Program-made: the position numbers and the translations under genes | DNA from: Tetrahymena thermophila SB210 | Taxonomy: Eukaryota; Ciliophora; Oligohymenophorea; Hymenostomatida; Tetrahymenidae | Reading direction: 5' to 3' | Assembly: GCF_000189635.1 (NCBI RefSeq) | Contig: NW_002476370.1 | Coordinates: 1 to 64,000, forward strand | Length of the DNA stretch: 64,000 bases | Part shown: piece by piece, positions 28,635 through 40,023 of the stretch | How the letters are laid out: each line of letters starts with the position of its first letter | Position numbering within the stretch: the stretch's first letter is position 1 | Notes under the pieces: generated by a model | Told to the model about the DNA's origin: nothing | Database searches by the model: none | Seen by the model: only the letters and a program-made list of their open reading frames with translations

Positions 28635-30171
28635 ATGAGTGTCAATATATTTCAATAAACAGTTGAAGAAATAATATTAAGAATATTAGAGCCAAATAAT
28701 GATAATAGAATATAATCCAATTAGTATTTTTAGGAGAAAGGTGGGATTATATAAGTGAAAGTATATGATTAATATACCAATAGTTTATGTGGTTTTCATT
28801 CATTATTTAATGCTTTTTATATGATTGATTATTTGACTAAAGATAAAAACGAATAATCTTTGGTATCCATAAATCAACCTGCCAAGTAAATTTTATAGCA
28901 AATTCTTAAATAAATTTAACATTTTGATATATTAAAAGTTTTTGGAGGTTTTACTACTCAACTTATCGCTTTTTGCTTGATCAATATCCTAACAAGCAAG
29001 ATTTAAAATATTTAGATAATTTAGGGCCATTGGAGAGAAGTCATTTAGAATTTTTCATTGAGGTATTTCCACAAATTAATGCGATTAATTATTTTAAGAC
29101 AAAAATGAAAACATAAAAAGATAATTTTTAAATTAACACTAATAGAAAAGTGAATTGGTTCTTGAGAAAAAGCATTAATGTAGTCAAAAAAATATGGATT
29201 TGATACTTTTTCCTTTTTATTATGGATTTGGTAATCAATTAATTATATTTATTAATTCAATTAAATATTTTCAATTATATTAAGGAATTGTTTAGCTAAG
29301 TGAAGACTAAGTTGATTAATTTAATTAGATTGTCAATTTATTCAATTAGTCCCAGAAAGATACCTTAGTGATAGTATTTACTGGAACTACTAATCACTGG
29401 ATAACTTATATTGCCTATAAAGATTTTTTTAAAAACGAAAAAAAATTCTACTTTTTAGATTCTGCAAATTTATCTTTAAATGATTTGCTGGATGAAAATA
29501 TAGATGCCCTTCTTTTGGAAATAGTACTTATTCGCTAGCTATGATAATCCTAAGTTATATTAAATTTAAAATATAGGAAACTAAATAAAAAAATAGAGGT
29601 GTTGAAGAAAAGACGGATAGCAGAGAAAGTAGTCTGCACACAACTATAACTTCATTAAAAGATAGAAAAACTGTTTTAAATTTACTGAATAATGTAAATT
29701 TTGCTAAGATTTCAATTATAAAATTTACTATTTTAAAATAAGTGCTTTTTAGAAAAAGTAAGGCTTGAAGTTTGTATGATTGAAAATCAATTCAAAGAAA
29801 TGTTCGTTACTTTTACAGAGTATTTTCCGAACTGGAGAGAATAACTAGAAATACCTCTCGTTAATGAGCCGTCATAAAAATTGGAGAATCAATTAAAAAT
29901 AGAGATATTAGTTACGTTTATTAAATACGAATACAGACCTTAAGTCATTGAGCATGATATATTAAAGGTTATGAAGAAATATAGCCACGATTTCTATAAA
30001 TATTTTGATAAAGATTTTGGAAAGTTGATAATATAATGGATAGACCTTAATCAAATAACATTATAAAATATAAAGAATGAGATCAAAGAAGATTAGGAGA
30101 TAGTCAATATGATAGATAAATATATTTGTGTCATATAAGAAATAAAAATTCTTTTACAATAATTTTGTTGA
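28635..30171 (+). pseudogene. Decayed papain-like cysteine-protease-like gene
   Basis: A chain of reading frames that clearly belonged to one protein but shift at least three times. Frame 1 starts at the ATG at 28635 and contains NSLCGFHSLFNAF. Near 28940 (run AAAAGTTTTT) it moves one frame to continue DQYPNKQDLKYLDN and ERSHLEFFIEVFP. Near 29185 (AATGTAGTCAAAAAAA) it shifts again to a frame with NHWITYIAYKDFF and FYFLDSANL. Further shifts after about 29500 lead to a last open frame ending at the TGA at 30169 (contains TEYFPNWREQLEIP and KKYSHDFYKYFDKDF). A Cys in LCGFH, His in NHWI and Asp in LDS are arranged as in clan CA proteases and deubiquitinases (Josephin-like order), hence the tentative call. 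Multiple breaks argue for a pseudogene instead of sequencing error. Confidence 0.6.
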
Positions 30172-31054
30172 ATAGTTAAAATAGTACGCTGTCAATACTC
30201 AATCAAGACAGCAAATTTTACCAACAATTACTTAATTCTAATTTAATTTACACAATTTGATTGAATACTTGTTTTATTTATAACCCCCTCACTATAAAGT
30301 TAAGTAATAATTAAGGTAAGGAAGGAAGGAGACTTATAAGTTAAGTAAACTAAATATAATAATTAAATAAAAATTCTTTCAAAATATGAATGTTATAATT
30401 TAGTTAGTGGGCACCTTTAAAATTTACTAAAAAGATGCATTAAAAATAACAATAAAATAATTTTAGATGAAGGTATTTATACACCACCTCTAATCAATAA
30501 AGCATAACAATTTTTTGTTTTTATATCAAAAGTGTAATGATTTGTTATATTTTATCATGCTTAATTCGTTTGTAAATATTTGTTGTAACCATAAATAGAG
30601 AAAAGAAAGTTAAGGAGGATAAGTCTTTATTTTGATATCTATTGTGGGCAGACTTTTAAGAAAAATGACGATATTAAGAAGACAGAAACTACTATTTTAA
30701 AATTATGAATAGAATTAATTTTTGTTGAAATTGCATGCAATCTACATGTTTTTTAACCTTAATTTTGAAATTTACTTATAAAATTATTACTTGTAAGGTG
30801 GACTCTTTATTTTTGTCAATTCAATTCACTTTTTTACTTACATATAAATCTTATTAATTAATTTTTTCAGAATATAAGAAAGAATTTGATAATTTAATTT
30901 AGGGCTTTCTGTCAATTTGTGGTGCTCGAATATTTTATAAACTTCTCGGTTAAAAGTGCATCCATATATAAATTTTAAAATATAAATAATTATTATAACT
31001 TAAAAAAGCTATCATCAAAACTAAACCAAATTAACAAAAAAAAAAAAATAAAAA
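30172..31054. other. Intergenic spacer
   Basis: About 880 bp. Slightly G-richer patches (AAGGAAGGAAGGAGAC near 30320, AAGGAGGATAAG near 30612) but no frame with coding character. It includes the leader of the transporter gene. Confidence 0.5.
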
Positions 31055-33028
31055 ATGTCACATCATTTTAGTAGAACTAGTAGCAAAATTCCAAGTAAGC
31101 ATTTTGTTACTGAAGCTTTGGAAGATTTTATGATCATAGAGCAAGAAAAAGAAATTATCCGTCACATCATTAGTAGCTAATGTGCAGATAACGAAGAAAG
31201 GAAGGAGTCCTTTGCTAAGCAGATGGAACTTAAGTAACTAGAAATCATCGAAGTTCGTAAATCCTCCTCTGTGTAAACTATATTCAGTATTTTATGCAAT
31301 ATGGTTGGTAGTTCTACTTTGGCTCTTCCTCCTAACGTTCTTAAAGGAGGGTTAATTATGAGTTTAATTCTCATGACCATTATCGGGTATGTTTCTTATA
31401 AAACTTGTAGCATTATAATCTTGTACCAAAGGAGAGGTGAGCTTGATTTATCATAAGTAGTAGCTCGTGTATTAGGTAATTATTTTTTTTATTTCAACAT
31501 AGCGTATTTTATTTTAGATTACAACTAACAAATTTAGTATAAAGATTATTATTATCATAAATAAATATTTATCATATTTAAACCACTTTTTGTATAAAAC
31601 TACAATATAATCAATTTACAGATAATCTTAGCATTAAATAAGAATTTATTATTCCAATAACAAAATATTTTATTTTAATTATTTTTAATTTTTAAAAATT
31701 TAAATTAATTTTTTTAAATAAGAATTAATCAAGAATTTTTTTTTTTTGAAGAAGTATAATAAAATAAGTTGTTTCAAATTAAAAAAAAAATTCACAAATT
31801 TACATAAATTAATTTGAATATTTAATGAGTAATTTATAATTGATTTAAGATTTAAAATATTTTGATAAAATAATTAGGTAAAAAATGGGGCAAAATATTT
31901 TGTGTTACAAGTTGCTTGCTTCTATTTATTTTGGGAATCATATATTTCTTAATTATGAACAGATGTCTGTACCCAATTACTAAGTACTTTTTTTATTTAG
32001 CTGGTAGCTCAAATTATGCTGATTAATAAAGCATAGATTTTACAAAATGGTCTATTTAATACTAGGCTATGATTCTTATAGTGCCTTGCTTTGCACTTTT
32101 TACACTTAGAGACTTAACATTTGTCATAAACTTAAGAAAAGTTGGTGTCTTAGCTATTTTTGGATATGGTTTATTTCTTATTGAAACTTTTATTGAGAAT
32201 TTTATTAACGGTAATGTTTTAGAAAATTGGGATAAACTGCACTATTTTACTCCTAATTTTGCTTTGGTCGCTGGGTCATTTGCTATGGCATTCTTTATAC
32301 ATAACACAGTTTGCTAGATTGTATCAACTAATTAAAGATAGGAACATAATTAAAGAGATTTAGGAATAGGGTACATAATTGGATACTCAATTTATACACT
32401 GGTAACTATATGTGGAAGCATTGGAATTCTTGGTAGATTAGAAGACACTTCATAAGCAACCATTCTTATTGATTTCTATCCTACTACAGATATTCTTCCT
32501 ATGATTGTTGAATTCCTTTTCTTAACTAAACTCATTACAGCAATACCAACAGTTAATTTTATCTCAAGAACCTAATTTTACAAGCTGATCTAAGAAGAAC
32601 ATGTAGAAATATCTAACAAACAATTCTTTTTATATAATACATTTTTCTGCTTAGCTTGTCTTACAGTCCAAATATTCTGTATTGATCCTAGTATAGTAAT
32701 AGGTTTAAATGGAGCCATATGTGGATTTTTCGTGATATATATCGTTCCATTGGCATTAAGATCTAAGTGCGAAGGAAATTTGCACAACTCCACAATAATT
32801 GAAGAACTTGTCTCAGGAGAAGAGTTTACTAAATATGTTGAAGATCCTAATTTTAAATAAAGTTTAATTAGTTTTGTATAATCAGAATAACAAACATCAT
32901 ATATTGATTACATTAAACATAGAAGATATCGTAAAATGAAAATCTTAGAAAAAATAGCATGGGCTGCAGCCATTTGTTTTGGCCTTGGCCTTGCTGCCAT
33001 TCAAGTTGTAAACATTTTTTTAAATTGA
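31055..33028 (+). CDS. AAAP-type amino-acid transporter, copy A
   Basis: Multi-pass transporter of the amino acid/auxin permease superfamily (the fold of SLC36/SLC38 proteins), which moves amino acids with protons or sodium. Exons 31055-31475 and 31878-33028 (402-bp intron, phase 1), 523 aa. A hydrophilic 80-residue N-terminus precedes the first membrane segment, which carries the family-like signature MVGSSTLALPPNVLKGG (unwound TM1). About ten to eleven hydrophobic segments follow, with conserved-looking ISYKT-type and FNFALVAGSFAMAFFIHN stretches; a cytosolic acidic loop near residue 455 precedes the last TM (AWAAAICFGLGLAAIQVV). No signal peptide. Substrate and membrane cannot be told. It is paired with a close paralogue 1.35 kb downstream having the same intron position. 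The start is the only ATG in good context (AAAAATG). Confidence 0.9.
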
Positions 33029-34380
33029 AAAAAGAACTTTCAAACAAACTAACTAATAAACAATTATTTAATTAATAAATTTAAACATAATGTATTTGAA
33101 TTGGAGTAAAACTATTTATAAGTAAGTAAGTATATATTTCTTCTTAAAATAAATAAATATAAATTTTATCATCCTTTAGCAATTAAAGCATATATATTAA
33201 TTAATTTCTTCTTAAAATAAACAAATTTTATTTTCTTTTTACAATTAAAAAAATTAATTTCTATTAGCAATAAAAAATTTTATTCTCATTATCCAATTAT
33301 TTATTTCTTTTATTCACTTATCTTTAATACTTCTTCAAATTCATTATTTCATTTATTTATCTTTAATATTTTTTAAAAAATTCATTCATTTATCTTTAAT
33401 ATGTCTTCAAATTCGTCTTATTCAATTTTAAAAATTAAATAATATTTGAATTTTTTGTTGATTTATTTATTTATTATAAAGTAGTTAGGTTTTTATTTTG
33501 AGCTTTTTATTTTATTTAAGATGAAAATTAATGAAAGATTAATAAAAACATGTAATTGGATATTAGTTTTAATTGATATTACAAATTAAATTGAATAAAT
33601 TGTATGTATGAAAACAAAAATTAATTAGAAGTTAAAACAATTAAAATAAAAATAAATAAACTAAGTAAATTAATTTATTCAGAAAAAATAACATATAATA
33701 TTAAATAGTTTCTTAGTATATTTAATTATTAGATAAATGTTTAATTATATAGCAATCACATAAAATATTAGATTAAAAATTGAAAATTTCAGGGTATAAA
33801 TAAATAAATTTGGTAGATCTATTTACACTTCAATTTATTTTATAGTACATATTAATTGTGTTTTTAATAAATTTATATTTATAATATTAATTAAGAATAA
33901 TGTGAGTAGAACTAATTACTTGTTTACATTTCTAAATTTACTTATTTATAAAAAAATATTAAAAAAAGTGTAATCGAAAATAACTTTATAATTTTCAAAT
34001 AAATTAATAAAGTATCTTTCTTTTTAAACATTTTTAAAATCTAATGAAAAAGTTTTAGTATATAAATAAATAGTCCTTGAATTGTTTACATTTTTATTTC
34101 TTTTGAATTGTTGTAGTTATAAAATAGATATCACTTTTTGGTATTTTAGGTAAACTAGTGACTATTAGTTTATATTTTTATTACTGATTAAATAATCTCT
34201 AAAGCAAAGTTAACATTTTTTATAAAGAAATTTAAATCAACTTGGTAAAAAAAAAATAATCATCAAAGATTAAATCATCAAAAAAAAGTATTACAAAAAT
34301 TAGCAATTGAACTAGAACAAAGTGCATTAAAAAATTAATTTATAAAAACATTCAAAATTTAAGAAAAAAAAAAAGGAAAA
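33029..34380. other. Intergenic spacer between transporter paralogues
   Basis: 1.35 kb, AT-rich. Between 33130 and 33420 short related phrases recur (ATTAATTTCTTCTTAAAATAAA twice; TTCATTTATTTATCTTTAATA-like three times), a small degenerate repeat cluster. No gene seen. Confidence 0.55.
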
Positions 34381-36502
34381 ATGTCAATATTAATGAGATC
34401 TGGAAGCAAAATTCCAGACAAAAAGAAGGACCTGGTGACAGATGGGTTCGAAGAAGTAATTTTGATGGAGTAGGAAAAATAAAATATCCGCAAAATGGTT
34501 AAAAGCGAAGGAGGTACACAAGAAGAAAGAAGAAAATCTTTCATTCAATCTATAGCAATTACTAAATCAGAAATAGCTGAAACCAGAAAAGCAACTTCAA
34601 TTTAAACAATATTTGGTATCACTAACAGCATGGTTGGCAGTGTTGCCCTTGTGTTACCACCAAATATTTTAAAAGGTGGTCTGATTATGAGTTTAATTTT
34701 AATGACATTAATTGGGTTCATCTCATACAAAACATGCACGTATATTGTACTTTTCTAAAAAAAGGGAGAATCAGACTTATCAGAAGTAGTTGAGAGAATT
34801 TTAGGTAAACTTTTAGTTCATTATTGTCTTTTCTTTCAGCTTGAATTTTTATTTATTTATTGAGAGAGTTGTGAAATAGATAAAAGTAGAGATTTCATAA
34901 ATAATTAATAGTAAATTCAAAGCTCTTTTCAAAGTAGTAGTCTTTTTTTATAATAGATAGAAAATAAATTTAAATATCTTCAACTATAAATTTTAATTCA
35001 ATTCTGATCACTTTCCTTTTTAAAAAAGTGATCATAATTTTTAAAATATTAATTTTTTTGTAAACTAAAAATATAAAAAAACAATTTTTATTAAGATACA
35101 TAAAAAATTAAATGGCTTTTTACTTCTACATTTTGTAAAAGAATTAAAATTTCTTGACAGAAATTTAGATGAATTTTTAAAAGAAATTTAATATTTTTAA
35201 TTATAAATAATGTCATTTTTAAAATAATACCTTTTTAAATAAAATAAATTAATTTCTTATTTTTATCATATTTATTAATTCTTTAATTATTTTAATATTT
35301 TAAAATTATACTTTATAAAAATAAATTGTAAATTATTAAATAAAGGAAAGAAATGGTGTAGATTATTTTGTATTACAAGCAGTTTACTTTTGTTTGTAGC
35401 AGGAATTATTTATTTTATGCTTATTAATAGTGTCTTGTATCCTATAACCAAATACTTTTTCTACTTAGCAGGTAGTTCTAGCTATGCAAATCAGACAACC
35501 ATAGATTTTACTTAGTGGTCTATCTAATACCAAGCTATAATTTTAATCGTTCCTTACTTTGTCCTCTTCAGTCTTAGAAATCTATCATTTATTATTAAGC
35601 TTGGTAAAATTGGAGTTTTTGCCATCTTTGTTTATGGATTATTCATCATAGAAACTTTCATAGAAAACATTGCAAGTGGAAATGTTAGCAAATATTGGGA
35701 TAAGATGACCTATTTTTCACCTAATTTTGCCTTAGTTGCAGGATCTTTTGCTTTAGCCTTTTTTATTCACAATATTATTTGCTAAATCATGTCTAATAAC
35801 GAAAAATAAGAGAATAACTAGAGAGATCTAGGTGCTGGATATATGCTTGTGTACATTATATATGCTTTAATAGGAACTCTAGGAAGTATAGGAATTTTAG
35901 GTAGATTGGATGATCTTTCTAATGCCAATATTATTACCGATTTCTATTCAAGTACAGATATCTTGCCTGTGATTGTTGAATTCCTTTTTCTAATTTAATT
36001 GAGCACAGCTATTCCTGTATTAAATTTTATTGCTAGAACTTAATTCTACAATCTTATTTAAGGAGATGAAGAAGAAATTAGTGGAAAGCAATTTTTCTAC
36101 TACAATTTAGTATTTTCTATTTGTTGTCTTACTTTCTAAATTTTATGTGTTAGCCCAAGTATAGTAATAGGACTCGATGGAGCTCTATGTGGTTTTATAA
36201 TAATTTACATGATTCCTTTTGCTTTAAGAATAAAAAGCTAGGATGCTGCTAATAATTCTACAGTAGAGGAAGAAGAAGCTGTTGTTTTCGAAGAAGTACA
36301 AAACTACTAACCCCCATAATTAGTTGATAGCGATATTTCTTATGGAAGTATTGATAAATCAACACAAGTCAAATACGCTGAAAGTACAAAAATATAGAAT
36401 CATATTCCCATGTCTATTTTTGAAAAAGCTGCTTGGGTATTGGCTTTGATTTTTGGTTTTAGTTTAGGTGTTATTCAAATCTTAAATATCTTTGGTATTT
36501 GA
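34381..36502 (+). CDS. AAAP-type amino-acid transporter, copy B
   Basis: Paralogue of the transporter at 31055: exons 34381-34804 and 35346-36502 (541-bp intron at the identical phase-1 position after the same ILG/VLG residues), 526 aa. The TM1 region reads MVGSVALVLPPNILKGG. The membrane core is highly similar to copy A (for example PITKYFFYLAGSS and NFALVAGSFA in both). The copies differ most in the N-terminal 40 residues and in the acidic loop before the last TM, which here is longer and Glu-rich (VEEEEAVVFEEVQ) and could alter regulation or sorting. The intron sequences have diverged, so the duplication is older than that of the zinc-module genes. Confidence 0.9.
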
Positions 36503-37199
36503 AAAGAAATCTATCTATCTATTTGCTTTTAATATATTGATGAAATGTTAACAATAACTATTTAAAAAAAAAATTATTTGTTTTAATATGAAATTTTGGA
36601 TATATTCCTCCTAATAAATATATAATATTATCCTATTGATAAATGTTTTATTTATTTGCTTCTATATTTTTATAATTGAAATTTGTTTGTTTCTAATTAT
36701 ATACAAATATTTTATTAATTCAAAAAAGATAAATGTATATTCCTCTTTATAATTATTTTTTAATCAAAAAAATTTCATTTTTATTTTAAGCAATTCAAAA
36801 AAATAAATTAAGAGAATTCAATAAATGGATTATTAATAAAAAATGAATGAATTACATACAAGCTAAAACAATTATATAACTGATTTAATAGAAGAAATGT
36901 TAACAATAACTATTATAAAATGTAATTTAGTTGTTTTAATGCAAAATTTTGGAAATATTCCTCCTAATATTATCATATTGATAAATTTTTAATCAATTAC
37001 TTCTATATTATTGTAATTTAAGCCTATTTGATTCTAAATATTACATATAAGATATTACAAATATTATATTAATCCATCAGAAAGATATATATATTCTTTG
37101 TAATTATTTTTTAATCAATAAATTTCATTTTTAATTTTAAATATTAGAATTACATAAAATTAAAGAGTATCAAATAAATTAATTATAACTAAAAGATAG
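36503..37199. other. Spacer with a diverged direct repeat
   Basis: Two related segments lie about 355 bp apart: 36538-36640 and 36892-36995. Both contain GAAATGTTAACAATAACTAT, then TTGTTTTAAT, then ATATTCCTCCTAATA and a TTGATAAAT tail. The segments between also match loosely (TATAATTATTTTTTAATCAA). No gene. Confidence 0.75.
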
Positions 37200-39403
37200 A
37201 TGAATTATATACAAACTATTACAATTATATAGTTGATTATTTGCATATTTGCATTTGAAAATAATATTTTACATTCGAAATATAATGACACATACAAAAT
37301 AGAGAAAAAGATAAAACATACTTTTAGCTACCATTTAGATCAAATTAAAAATCATCCTATCAGAATTACTTCTGATTTTACAAGACTAGAAACATAAATT
37401 TAAGAAGATCAAATAAAATAAATTTAGCAAGTATTTAATAAAGTTACAGAATAATTTTCTTAAATACTTAGCATTGAAATAAATTATGATAGAATTAGAT
37501 TTCCAACTTCATAAAAATGTGGAAGTATAAATGTAGATTTTAGAGATACAGATGTAGGAATAGAAAATAGTGATTTACATATATATTTCGATATTAGTTA
37601 TTAAACGCTTGCTTAACCATGTGAATTTCTTCATAATAATGGAAGACCTATATTTGGTTACTTTTTAATTTAATAATAAGAATTCTTTTAGGTAAATATC
37701 AATTTTTAAAAGGCATTTATATTTTTTTGTTCATTGTAATCCAATTAGCTATTGAGCTAATTATTTTTTTTATAGAATAATTAAATTTCTATTAACTAGG
37801 ATATTTAAATAAATTTCATCAGATAGATGAGGCAAATTTTACTATTGTCTGAAAAGTTATATCCAATTTTTAGAGATAATAAATCAAATAAATAATATGA
37901 AATTGATGTTTACTCTACTAGAATATTGATTTAAAATTAAAAGATTACTCTGCTCAAATTTCCAAATCTTACGAAAATTGCTCAGAAGTATTTTTAATGT
38001 GATCTAATTGAAGGTAAATAATAAATTTTATGCGTTCTTTTAGAATAAAATTTTTTGAAAAAGGAATGATTTTGATTTCAGATATAAATGAAAAAATATA
38101 AGATTGGATTTATATAAGTGATGATTTAAATGTCTAAAATGATCAAGGTAGTTTAAAAGTATTTAATGTATTTGATTTGTCACTTTTAAAAGATTCTGGA
38201 TGGTATCATCTTAAGAATGCTTAACAAGAAAAGTTAGAAGATTGGGATGGAGTTGGCTGCAATATATAAAATCAATATAAATTAGATTAAATTTATTTAA
38301 ATATTATGCAAATAAATAGCTTAAAGTGTCATTCTAATTGCAATACTTGCTTCGGTGAATCTGAATAATAATGCTTAAGTTGCAAAGAGAATGATAGGTT
38401 ATTAAATTATGAATGTATTAATATTTGTCCTGAAGACTAAGAATGGGATTATGAAAAATTATAATGTAGAAATATCGTGTTCGAATTAAAGACTATGTAT
38501 TGCAATTATTGCATATCAGGCCAGTTTTGTTATAAAGGCTCCTGCTTGGATTCATGTGAAGAAGGATTTTCTACCTAAGTAGTCGAAAATTAAGTAGTCT
38601 GTGAAAAATGTTAACAAAATTGTCAATCTTGCATTTCAACTGATTTATGCCTTAGATGCCAAAGCCCATTTAAATTGTAAAATGGCAAATGTGTAAGTGA
38701 GTGTGAATCTGGCTTTTATTTAAATAACTCAAGTTACTGTTAAAAATGCCATTCTTCATGCTCTTCTTGTATAGGAAATAAGTTTAATTAGTGTTTATCC
38801 TGCTCTATTTCATCAATACTTTAAGATGGAAAGTGTCAAAAAATTGAAGAAAACTCTAATTTAAACAATTTTGAACAAAATTAAAATAAATCAAAATATG
38901 AGTTTTTGGAAAAAAGTGAGTAAGAAAATAAAAATTTAGATTTTAATAATTCAAAAAGTAGGAGAAGCCCTTCAAGACCTCGTAGAAGTAGCAGGTCTCC
39001 TTCTACTACGCGCAGGAGCCATATAGGTCACGCAAGAAGAAGTTCAACACATCATGAAGATAAAGAAATGTGTGGTTAAGGATTCTTTTCTTAAATTGTA
39101 TCTGGGAAACATGTATGTTTGAAATGCATGATAGGTTGTATATTTTGTAAATAATTAGCTAGGTGCGATAAGTGTGAATTGGGTTATGTTTATTAAAATG
39201 GAGTGTGTGAAAATAAATCTTAAAAAAATATTGTTTAAAATGAATATTTTGAATCATGTCATGATACTTGCAAGACTTGTTCTGGTCCTCTTAGCAGTAA
39301 CTGTTTATCTTGTTACTATAATTTTAATTTAGAAGATGGAAGCTGCATCTAAAATATAAATAAAAATATTCACTAAAATATTGAAGATCTTGAGAAAAAA
39401 TGA
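37200..39403 (+). CDS. Secreted leishmanolysin-like protein, active site lost
   Basis: Exons 37200-37691, 37776-38013 and 38082-39403 (introns 84 and 68 bp), 683 aa. Residues 1-20 form a signal peptide (MNYIQTITIIQLIICIFAF). Residues about 80-370 resemble M8 (leishmanolysin/GP63) metalloproteases: CGSINVDFRDTD, then LAQPCEFLHNNGRPIFGYF, TKIAQKYFQCDLIE and the late LLKDSGWY. Where the family has HExxH the sequence reads RQMRQILLLSEKLYP, so both zinc His and the catalytic Glu are replaced; the third-ligand SHW-type segment reads QDW. A pseudo-protease is therefore likely. Residues 370-680 are furin-like Cys-rich repeats (CHSNCNTC, CQNCQSC-like, CHSSCSSC, CHDTCKTC) interrupted by an S/R/P-rich insert (RSPSRPRRSSRSP). 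No C-terminal membrane anchor is seen, so it may be secreted. The second junction was chosen because the nearer acceptor leaves a TGA in frame. Confidence 0.85.
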
Positions 39404-40023
39404 CTGAAAAGTCCTTATAAAATAATAAAGTTTTATTTTATTTCGATTTTTAATTATTTTTAGTATTTGTTAATTTTGCAATTAAAGCAAATACAATTTA
39501 AGTAAAAAAATAATTTTAAATTTACAATAAGAATATTTTCTGTCTAATATATTATAATTTTTTGCAAAAAGCAAAATGTTTTATAGAATTTTGCAATACT
39601 AAAAATAATCATCTCTATTTATTTATTAAAGATTATGTTTAAAAATAAAAATTATTTTCTGATATATTTTGATAAATTAAATGAAAAATAGAAATTATTT
39701 CATCAAAATGTTTATTAAAAAATTTTGTTCAAAATTTAAATTCCACATTTCGGTTTAGGAATTCAGAGAAAATGAGAGTTTGTTTATGGTATTCCTAAAA
39801 ATTTTTAAATCCAAAATATTAATAATCATTTTTTATATATTTTAAATATCTTTAATACATACAAACTTTCTATTTTTAAGTAAAATAAATTAAATTTGTC
39901 AATATAAAAAATTAGCTATAATATTGCACTCTCTTTTAAGTTATACATGTAAAATATAAAGTAGTTTTTTATAAATAATTAATAAAGTATTTTTTTTATT
40001 TTGTAAGTGAATTTATTAAAAAA
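39404..40023. other. Intergenic spacer between convergent genes
   Basis: 620 bp, AT-rich, 3' ends on both sides. No element recognised. Confidence 0.55.
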
